From positions 7,758-19,307 of the forward strand of contig DLLB01000091.1 in NCBI GenBank assembly GCA_002477905.1: DNA of 11,550 nucleotides, in the 5' to 3' direction. Shown here piece after piece: positions 1-5,951 of the stretch (positions within the stretch are counted from its first letter, which is position 1; every line of letters begins with the position of its first letter). A program made the translations under genes and the position numbers. Under the pieces are notes generated by a model that did no database searches, was not told where the DNA came from, and worked only from the letters and a program-made list of their open reading frames with translations. This DNA is from Clostridiales bacterium UBA7573 (GTDB lineage: Bacteria > Bacillota > Clostridia > Oscillospirales > CAG-272).

Positions 1-737
1 CCGCCGTAGCCGACAGCTTCGCCGGCTTCAACGGTGTGGAGTGCCACCACCTCGGATGTGAGCGACAGTACCGGACGCACGCCGTCGCAACCGTATCCGT
101 AAAGGGCAAGCCCGATGCGCCGTGCGTTCCAGAATGTTCCCACGAAGCCAAGAGCGTCCGTTGCCGCGATATGCCGCATCCGGAACGCGCATCCGCGGGA
201 GGTAAGCTCCGTTCCCATCCGCTGTGCCGCCGCGGCTTGCAGGGGAATGGTTTCTGAACTTGCAAAATGGGAGCAGAATCCGTCCGGTTGCAGATGGGGG
301 AGCCGCGCGGCGGCAAGGAGTGCTTCCATGCCCGCCTCCGTCGGGGGAAATCCCAGACGGTGCATGCCCGAATCCACCTGAAAATGTACGGCAAGCGGCG
401 CGGGGAGCGCTTGATTCAACGCTTTTGCATAGGCAAGCGAGCCGACGCATTGGGTGAAATGCCCTGCCGCCAGCGCTTCCGCCGCGTTTGGCGGCGTAGG
501 GGAAAGCAACAGGAGCTCGGCGTCCGGCAGAAGCGTGCGCAATCCCTGCGCCTCCGCAAGGGAACAAACGGCAAATCGCTTGCATCCGGCTTCCCACAAA
601 ACCGCCGCGCAATTTGCCGCGCCGTGTCCGTAGGCGTTGGCTTTCACCACCGCGTACAGCGGAAGCTGTCCGGCTTCCCTTAAAAAATGATAATTTGCCG
701 CAAGCGCGGCAAGATCAAGATGTCTGTGATTGTACAT
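1..737 (-). CDS. alr: Alanine racemase, N-terminal part (runs off the left edge)
   Basis: PLP-dependent enzyme that interconverts L- and D-alanine in the cytoplasm and supplies D-Ala for peptidoglycan. I translated 245 residues of the minus strand with no stop. The PLP-lysine motif VVKANAYGHG covers residues 30-39 (Lys32 binds PLP, Tyr36 follows). VDSGMHRLGF lies at 121-130, GFCSHFASSE at 153-162, and the phosphate-loop region RIGLALYG at 207-214, in normal family order for the Alr TIM barrel. The C-terminal beta domain with the second catalytic Tyr lies outside the window. The start is ATG at 737, six bases after GGAGG (744-748); it lies inside the end of the upstream lipoprotein gene (23-nt overlap), which suggests translational coupling. 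Oddities: Gln120 sits where many family members have a carbamylated Lys, and HIAAT (189-193) replaces the usual HxANS. Family call is firm; a related amino-acid racemase specificity is possible. Confidence 0.93.
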   Translation of the reverse strand, partial: MYNHRHLDLAALAANYHFLREAGQLPLYAVVKANAYGHGAANCAAVLWEAGCKRFAVCSLAEAQGLRTLLPDAELLLLSPTPPNAAEALAAGHFTQCVGSLAYAKALNQALPAPLAVHFQVDSGMHRLGFPPTEAGMEALLAAARLPHLQPDGFCSHFASSETIPLQAAAAQRMGTELTSRGCAFRMRHIAATDALGFVGTFWNARRIGLALYGYGCDGVRPVLSLTSEVVALHTVEAGEAVGYG

Positions 738-1320
738 GAGGTTCCTCCGGACGATAATCGGCAAAGCACAAGGTGAAGGGGATTCCGTACAGCGTACCGG
801 AGGCGGAAAGCGGCACGCCGTCGGCGCGGAAGAGCAGACTGGCTTCCCCATCCTCGCAGAGGAACACCGTCTCTACGCCCTGCGCGCAGTTCTGCGCTTT
901 GACCAGATCGCTTTGCGGAAAGGAAAACAGCATCCCCATGGCTAAGACCGACGCAGGCAGATCGCCCTCGGACAGCTCGATTTCCAGATCCGCAAGCGAC
1001 ATCCGGATTTGGGTGGGGATAACGGACGCTTCCAAAGAAAAGAGCGCGGGAGATTCGTTGCTTGGGAGCGCCGTGAGGGTATAGGTGCATCCGGCGATGC
1101 TCTCCGGCGCGGTGAAGGTCAGCCGCAGATTGCCCTGCGCCTGTTTTTCCACTGTGAAGGCGGTGGAAAAGCCGGAAAACTCTCCGGATGCCTGCAATGT
1201 GAACGTATCGTCCGATAAGTACGGGACGTTTGCCGTGGACGGCGCGCACGAGAAAAGGAAGATCGTCGCGATGCATAAGCACAACGCGCACAGCCTGAAA
1301 AAAGCGGTTTTGCCGGACAT
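715..1320 (-). CDS. Small predicted lipoprotein upstream of alr
   Basis: Predicted 201-residue secreted lipoprotein of unknown function. Residues 1-24 form a lipoprotein signal: Lys4/Arg9, a hydrophobic stretch to Phe23, and the lipobox LFSC with Cys25 as the lipidated residue. Phe at -2 is unusual but tolerated. The mature part is mostly polar and probably beta-rich (alternating patterns around the stretches GEFSGFSTAFTV and GNLRLTFTAPE), with no catalytic motif I recognise. The start is ATG at 1320, seven bases after AGGAGG (1328-1333); a longer reading from a GTG at 1353 has no such site. It overlaps the alr start by 23 nt, so the two are probably one operon. In Bacillus subtilis a larger lipoprotein gene (ydcC, LolA-like) also precedes alr; whether this shorter protein is related cannot be shown here. 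No clear promoter was found upstream. Confidence 0.85.
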   Translation of the reverse strand: MSGKTAFFRLCALCLCIATIFLFSCAPSTANVPYLSDDTFTLQASGEFSGFSTAFTVEKQAQGNLRLTFTAPESIAGCTYTLTALPSNESPALFSLEASVIPTQIRMSLADLEIELSEGDLPASVLAMGMLFSFPQSDLVKAQNCAQGVETVFLCEDGEASLLFRADGVPLSASGTLYGIPFTLCFADYRPEEPHVQSQTS

Positions 1321-1327
1321 GATGATT

Positions 1328-1333
1328 CCTCCT
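1328..1333 (-). promoter_or_regulatory. Ribosome binding site that fixes the lipoprotein start
   Basis: The minus strand reads AGGAGG seven bases before ATG at 1320. It decides against the upstream GTG at 1353 and gives a normal lipoprotein signal peptide beginning MSGKTAFF. Confidence 0.85.
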
Positions 1334-1383
1334 GGTTGGGTGATTGCTACCATCTTATGCGCGTGCCTTGCGGAATATGCGTA

Positions 1384-1408
1384 TTTTTCCGCGTCCGGCG
1401 CGGAAAAA
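1384..1408. repeat. Perfect inverted repeat between divergent genes, candidate operator
   Basis: TTTTTCCGCG (1384-1393) and CGCGGAAAAA (1399-1408) are perfect inverted complements around a 5-base spacer, TCCGG. The repeat ends three bases before the -35 box of the metY promoter and lies about 64 bases upstream of the divergent lipoprotein start. Neither strand has a T-run outside the stem on the downstream side, so it is not a typical intrinsic terminator. Its position fits a regulator binding site, but this is inference. Confidence 0.5.
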
Positions 1409-1411
1409 GGC

Positions 1412-1440
1412 TTGCAAACGGGCAGATTTTATGGTATACT
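1412..1440 (+). promoter_or_regulatory. Sigma-A-type promoter for metY
   Basis: TTGCAA (1412-1417) and TATACT (1435-1440) are separated by 17 bases, with TG at 1432-1433 giving an extended -10 (TGGTATACT). The expected transcription start is near 1447, leaving a leader of only about 28 bases before the metY ATG. Confidence 0.8.
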
Positions 1441-1474
1441 GAAAGCAGAAAAAAGAAGCGGGAGGACATGGAAA

Positions 1475-2737
1475 ATGCAAGATGAGACAAAATGCCTGCA
1501 TGCAGGGTATCAGCCGAAAAACGCACAGCCGCGTGTGGTGCCGATTGTGCAGAGTACGACTTATGTATACGATTCCACAGACGATGTGGCGGCGGTGTTC
1601 GACGATCCGACCAAGAGCCTGATCTATTCGCGCTTCGCGAATCCGACCGTGATGGCGGTGGAGGAAAAGATTGCGGCGCTGGAGGGCGGCGTCGGCGCGA
1701 TGTGTACCAGTTCCGGACAAGCGGCGACCTTGCTTGCCATTCTCAATCTGTGCCGCGCGGGCGACAGCTTTGTCAGTGTGCCGCAGGTGTATGGCGGGAC
1801 GATCAATCTGTTTGCGTTCACCTTGAAGAAAATGGGGATTGAATGTATTTTTGTCGATCCTGCATGGGATGATGCCGCCATTCTTGCCGCATGCAGAGAA
1901 AATACCAAGGCGTTTTTCGGTGAAACCATCGCCAATCCCGCGCTGTGCGTACTGGACATCGGGCGGTTTGCGCGTCTTGCGCATAAAGTCGGGGTGCCGC
2001 TGATCGTGGACAACACGTTTGCCACGCCTGTTTTGTGCAAACCGTTTGCGTTCGGCGCGGATATTGTGACGCATTCCACCAGTAAATACATGGACGGGCA
2101 TGCGGTGCAGTGCGGCGGCGTGATCGTGGACAGTGGGAATTTCCCTTGGGACAATGGTAAATTTCCGGAGCTTGTGGAACCGGATCCCTCCTATCACGGA
2201 CTGTCTTATGTCAAAACGTATGGGAAGATGGCGTACATCTTGAAGGCGCGGATGCAACTGATGCGGGATTTCGGATGTTATCCGGCGGCGCACTCCGCCT
2301 TTTTGCTGAATCTGGGATTGGAAACGCTTGCTGTGCGTATGCAACGCTATTGCGAAAACGCACAGCGGGTAGCGGAATATTTCGCCGCGTCGGACAAAGT
2401 GGAGCGGGTGATCTATCCGGGGCTTGCGAGCGACGCTTCCCATGCGCTTGCAAAAACCTACTTAAAAGGGGCTTCCGGCGTGATCTCGCTTGTGATCCGG
2501 GGCGGCAGAGAAGCGGCGGTGCGCTTTATGGACGCGCTCCGTCTTGCGTCAAACGAGGTACATGTCGCGGATATCCGCACTTGTGTGCTGCATCCTGCCA
2601 GTGAAACGCACCGGCAGCTGACGGATGAACAGTTGGTCGCTGCGGGAATTGAACCGGGGATGGTGCGGTTTTCGGTGGGATTGGAGCATATCGACGACAT
2701 TCTTGCGGATGTTGCACAGGCACTTTCTCACGTCTGA
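1475..2737 (+). CDS. metY: O-acetylhomoserine sulfhydrylase (O-acetylhomoserine aminocarboxypropyltransferase)
   Basis: PLP enzyme of the Cys/Met metabolism fold. It makes homocysteine from O-acetylhomoserine and sulfide (or methionine with methanethiol), in the cytoplasm. The product is 420 residues, close to the usual length. Visible motifs: YSRFANPT (51-58, phosphate-binding Tyr/Arg from the neighbouring subunit), TSSGQAA (78-84), LIVDNTF with Asp179, HSTSKYMDGH with PLP Lys204, then GGVIVDSGNFPW and GKFPELVEPDPSYHG (about 214-242). The last block is typical of MetY rather than of MetB/MetC or methionine gamma-lyase. HPASETHRQL (373-382) and VRFSVGLE (397-404) close the active site. The ATG at 1475 is nine bases after GGGAGG (1460-1465). 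The nearer ATG at 1468 is in another frame and stops after five codons, and the open frame upstream (from 1085) is antisense to the lipoprotein gene. Followed by a metallophosphoesterase gene 39 nt downstream. Confidence 0.95.
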   Translation: MQDETKCLHAGYQPKNAQPRVVPIVQSTTYVYDSTDDVAAVFDDPTKSLIYSRFANPTVMAVEEKIAALEGGVGAMCTSSGQAATLLAILNLCRAGDSFVSVPQVYGGTINLFAFTLKKMGIECIFVDPAWDDAAILAACRENTKAFFGETIANPALCVLDIGRFARLAHKVGVPLIVDNTFATPVLCKPFAFGADIVTHSTSKYMDGHAVQCGGVIVDSGNFPWDNGKFPELVEPDPSYHGLSYVKTYGKMAYILKARMQLMRDFGCYPAAHSAFLLNLGLETLAVRMQRYCENAQRVAEYFAASDKVERVIYPGLASDASHALAKTYLKGASGVISLVIRGGREAAVRFMDALRLASNEVHVADIRTCVLHPASETHRQLTDEQLVAAGIEPGMVRFSVGLEHIDDILADVAQALSHV

Positions 2738-2746
2738 TACGGACAG

Positions 2747-2768
2747 AAAGGAGGCGGCGAAGCGCCGC
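2747..2768 (+). promoter_or_regulatory. Unusual ribosome binding site: Shine-Dalgarno followed by a hairpin
   Basis: AAAGGAGG (2747-2754) is the only strong Shine-Dalgarno sequence before ATG 2777, yet it lies 22 bases away. The bases between contain a perfect 6-bp stem, GCGGCG (2754-2759) and CGCCGC (2763-2768), with an AAG loop. Folding it would bring the site to within about 8 unpaired bases of the ATG. There is no in-frame ATG, GTG or TTG between the metY stop and 2777. Confidence 0.6.
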
Positions 2769-2776
2769 AAAATAAG

Positions 2777-3868
2777 ATGGATTTTTTGGATTGTCTGCCC
2801 AATGTACTGGTCGTGAAGGATCGGTATGAAATCGTGATAAACCTCAAAGAGGACGGGGTGTGCTATGTCAGCGTTGCGGGACGCGCGTATTACAGCAGTG
2901 CGACCGGAATTTTGCCCAGTCGTACCCATGTGCAGAAATTCCGCGTTCCGCAAAGCGTACTGGACGCGGCAAAAGCTTATACGGTGCATTATAAGCGGGT
3001 GTATGAGCGGCTTTCCTATTTTCCGAAGGTTGGGGAATGGGAAACGCAGACCTTTGCGTTCTGCCCACTTGAAAAGTCGGATGGGATCCGTTTTTTGTAC
3101 ACAGCCGATATTCACGACCACTATGCAGAAGCGCGGAAGCTGGCGGAAATCTGCCGCCAAACCGGCGAACTGGATTTTTATGTGGTCAACGGAGATTTCG
3201 GAGAAGCGATCGACGAGGAGCATCTGCGCAGATTGAATAAACTGGTGGGGGAGGTGACCGGCGGCAGGATCCCTGCCGTTATCGGACGCGGCAACCACGA
3301 TACGCGCGGCGCGTGCGCGGAAAAAGTCACCGATTATATGGCGACAGAACACGGGCGATCTTATTTTGATTTCTCTTTCGGCAGTGTCAGTGGGATCGTG
3401 CTGGATTGCGGCGAGGACAAATATGACGATCATGCGGAATACTGCGGGCTGAATTTCTTTGAGACTTACCGACGGGAGGAACTGCATTTTTTACAGCGCG
3501 TCAAACTGCGGGGCGGTCCGTTCTGCTTTGCCGTCTGCCATGTACCGTTTATGTCGGCGGACGCAATGCATGGGGATTTTGACATTATGCCGGAGGTGTA
3601 TCAGAAGTGGGGCGCGGCGCTGAACCGGATGCCGCTTTCGTTTATGATCTGCGGGCACATCCATCGGCTTGCCTACTATCCTGCAAACGATCCGAACGCG
3701 AAGATCGAGCATTTGTATCCGGTCGTGGTCGGTTCGGCACTGGAAGGAGACAGGCTCACCGGGACGTTGGTGACATTGCAGAAGGAAGGCTCGGTGTACC
3801 AGACAGTTTGCTCTGACGGCACCTGCTCGGCGCCGCAACCCATCGGACGTACCGAAGTGCGGGCATAA
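2777..3868 (+). CDS. Metallophosphoesterase (calcineurin-like)
   Basis: Binuclear-metal phosphohydrolase of 363 residues; the substrate is unknown. The five signature blocks are all present and in order: DIHDH (Asp111, His113), NGD (Asp140), GRGNHD (171-175; Asn173, His174), CHVP (His255) and GHIH (His294, His296), so the enzyme should be active. Residues 1-100 precede the catalytic domain and look like a beta-rich domain with the phrases VCYVSVAGRAYY and HVQKFRVP, comparable in position to the N-terminal Ig-like domain of purple-acid-phosphatase-type proteins; that assignment is uncertain. No signal peptide or membrane segment, so it is probably cytosolic. The gene starts 39 nt after metY and probably shares its transcript. 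The start codon has an unusual hairpin-spaced Shine-Dalgarno site. A strong terminator follows. Confidence 0.9.
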   Translation: MDFLDCLPNVLVVKDRYEIVINLKEDGVCYVSVAGRAYYSSATGILPSRTHVQKFRVPQSVLDAAKAYTVHYKRVYERLSYFPKVGEWETQTFAFCPLEKSDGIRFLYTADIHDHYAEARKLAEICRQTGELDFYVVNGDFGEAIDEEHLRRLNKLVGEVTGGRIPAVIGRGNHDTRGACAEKVTDYMATEHGRSYFDFSFGSVSGIVLDCGEDKYDDHAEYCGLNFFETYRREELHFLQRVKLRGGPFCFAVCHVPFMSADAMHGDFDIMPEVYQKWGAALNRMPLSFMICGHIHRLAYYPANDPNAKIEHLYPVVVGSALEGDRLTGTLVTLQKEGSVYQTVCSDGTCSAPQPIGRTEVRA

Positions 3869-3954
3869 GAATGGTTTGGCGGGGACAAACAAGCCGTTTC
3901 CTGCACAGTCCGATGGAGAACAGAGGGAATACGATTTTTCTTGAAATCGTGAAA

Positions 3955-4006
3955 AAAAGGCAGCGTTTTTGCCGGAATCGGCGAAAACGCTGCCTTTTGT
4001 TTTTTT
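3955..4006. terminator. Bidirectional intrinsic terminator
   Basis: The left arm (3955-3974) and right arm (3979-3998) pair over 20 bp with a single G.U wobble and a GAAT loop. A plus-strand T-run follows at 4000-4006 and an A-run (T-run on the minus strand) sits at 3952-3958. It lies between two convergent genes, so it can end both the metY-phosphoesterase transcript and the ABC exporter transcript. A second small hairpin, ACGATTT/AAATCGT (3931-3950), is immediately to the left. Confidence 0.93.
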
Positions 4007-4037
4007 GCTTTTGATCCGCAGATTGCCCGCAGACCTT

Positions 4038-5951
4038 TTATTCCAATTCAAACGCGCCGGTGTAAAGCTGGTAGTAAGTGCCGCGGTTTTCCAGCAGTTT
4101 TTCGTGGTTGCCGCGTTCGATGACCTGTCCGTGATCCAATACCAGAATGACGTCGGAATTTTTCACGGTGGACAGCCGGTGGGCAATGACGAACACCGTG
4201 CGCCCTTTCATCAGTTCATCCATACCGCGTTGCACGATGGCTTCCGTGCGGGTGTCGATGGAGGAAGTCGCTTCGTCCAAAATCATGACGGGCGGATCGG
4301 CGACCGCGGCGCGGGCAATGGCAATGAGCTGCCGCTGTCCCTGTGAAAGGTTGGCGCCGTTGCCGGAAAGCTCTGTCTGATACCCTTTGGGCAGGCGGGT
4401 GATGAAATCGTCCGCGCCGGCAAGCCGCGCGGCGGCGATGCATTCCTCCTCGGTTGCGTCCAGGCGTCCGTAACGGATGTTGTCCATCACGGTGCCGGTG
4501 AACAGATTGGTTTCCTGCAACACAATGCCGAGACTGCGCCGCAGATCCGCCTTTTTGATCTTGTTTATATTGATGCCGTCATAGCGGATCTTGCCGTCTG
4601 CGATGTCGTAAAAGCGGTTGATGAGATTGGTGATGGTGGTTTTTCCCGCGCCGGTCGCGCCGACAAACGCCACCTTTTGCCCCGGCTCTGCGTACACGGT
4701 GACATGGTGAAGCACCGGCTTATTTTCTTCATAGCCGAAGTCCACGTCTACCATCCGCACATCCCCTTGCAGGCGCGTATAGGTCAGCGAACCGTCGCCG
4801 TGCGGATGCTTCCAAGCCCAATGACCGGTGCGTTCTGCCGTTTCCGTGATCTCCCCGTTTTCTCCGAGGTTGCACCGTACCAAGGTGACGTATCCGTCGT
4901 CCGCTTCCGGCTTTTCATCCATCAGCGCAAAGATGCGTTCCGCACCGGCAAGTCCCATGACGATGGAGTTCATCTGCTGAGAAAGCTGGTTGATGTTACC
5001 GGAAAATTGCTTGGTCATATTCAGAAACGGTACGATGATGTCGATGGAAAAGGCAAGTCCGGAGAGGGCGAGGTTCGGCGCGCCGGAAAGCAGGAAAATC
5101 CCGCCCGCTACGGCGCACAGCACATATAAAAGGTTGCCGATATTCATGATGATCGGTCCGAGGCAGTTGGCGTAGGCATGCGCACGGTAACTGTCCGAAA
5201 AGAGCTGTTCGTTAATCTTGTCAAAATCCTGTTCGGCGGCGGCTTCGTGGGAGAATACCTTGATGACTTTCTGCCCGTTCATCATTTCCTGGATCAGACC
5301 TTCGGTGCGCCCGACGGATTCCTGCTGCCGGATGAAATATTTGGAACTGCCGCCGGCGATCTTTCCGCTGACCAACACCATGCAGACGATGCCGACCAGA
5401 ATCACAAGCGTCATGTAAACGCTGTACCAGAGCATGATGCCGAATACAGTCAGCACAATGACGGATGCCTGGATCATGGTGGGCAGAGATTGCGAAACCA
5501 GTTCCCGCAGGGCGTCAATATCGTTGGTGTAGTGACTCATGATGTCGCCGTGCTTGTGCGTATCAAAATAGGAAATCGGCAGATTCTGCATGCCGTCGAA
5601 CATGGCGCAGCGCAGTTTGTGCAAAAAGCCCTGCGTGATCTTTGTCATGCATTGGGTGTACACGGTGATGCAGAGCACCGATAGCACATACAGCCCGATG
5701 AGAATGCCGACAATCGGCAGAATCTCGCTTTTCACCACTGCCCAGTTGAAATCCTGCGCTTCGGTATGGCGGGTGATGACGGCGAACACTTTCTGCATGA
5801 AGATAGACGGGATTGCGCTGACGATTGCGGAGAGCAGAATAAACAGTACCGTCAGCGGAAGCATAACCGGATAGCTGCGGTAGAGCAGTTTTAAAACGCG
5901 GAACAGGGTTTTGCCGTTCAGCTTTGGTTTGGGTGCGGTATTTTTACGCAT
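4038..5951 (-). CDS. ABC exporter half-transporter, canonical ATPase subunit
   Basis: Membrane exporter subunit of 637 residues (MsbA/LmrA-like fold), predicted to pair with the upstream half-transporter. Hydrophobic segments lie at about 28-50, 76-99, 157-195 (two), 263-289 and 296-312, giving six transmembrane helices, then the ATPase domain. Walker A is GATGAGKTT (431-439), the Q-loop Gln is 479, the signature is LSQGQ (535-539), Walker B is MILDE (Asp559, catalytic Glu560), and the H-loop is His591. A linker of about 45 residues (about 352-397, including TGHWAWKHPHGDG) separates the membrane and ATPase parts. The start is ATG at 5951, eight bases after AAAAGGAGG; a GTG at 5960 overlaps that site and is unlikely. 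It overlaps the upstream gene by 8 nt, so the two are translationally coupled. Substrate unknown; drugs, lipids or peptides are all possible. Confidence 0.93.
   Translation of the reverse strand: MRKNTAPKPKLNGKTLFRVLKLLYRSYPVMLPLTVLFILLSAIVSAIPSIFMQKVFAVITRHTEAQDFNWAVVKSEILPIVGILIGLYVLSVLCITVYTQCMTKITQGFLHKLRCAMFDGMQNLPISYFDTHKHGDIMSHYTNDIDALRELVSQSLPTMIQASVIVLTVFGIMLWYSVYMTLVILVGIVCMVLVSGKIAGGSSKYFIRQQESVGRTEGLIQEMMNGQKVIKVFSHEAAAEQDFDKINEQLFSDSYRAHAYANCLGPIIMNIGNLLYVLCAVAGGIFLLSGAPNLALSGLAFSIDIIVPFLNMTKQFSGNINQLSQQMNSIVMGLAGAERIFALMDEKPEADDGYVTLVRCNLGENGEITETAERTGHWAWKHPHGDGSLTYTRLQGDVRMVDVDFGYEENKPVLHHVTVYAEPGQKVAFVGATGAGKTTITNLINRFYDIADGKIRYDGININKIKKADLRRSLGIVLQETNLFTGTVMDNIRYGRLDATEEECIAAARLAGADDFITRLPKGYQTELSGNGANLSQGQRQLIAIARAAVADPPVMILDEATSSIDTRTEAIVQRGMDELMKGRTVFVIAHRLSTVKNSDVILVLDHGQVIERGNHEKLLENRGTYYQLYTGAFELE

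Noticed and set aside
1085..1474. Upstream in-frame extension of metY (about 130 extra residues)
   Set aside because: It runs antisense through the lipoprotein gene, lies upstream of the metY promoter, has no ribosome binding site and no MetY-like sequence. The ATG at 1475 has a good GGGAGG and gives the normal family length.
1355..2443. Long minus-strand open frame opposite metY
   Set aside because: Basic, low-information translation antisense to a well-supported enzyme gene; a GC-rich shadow frame.
2549..3487. Long minus-strand open frame opposite metY and the phosphoesterase
   Set aside because: Spans two real genes on the other strand, with no recognisable motifs or ribosome binding site.
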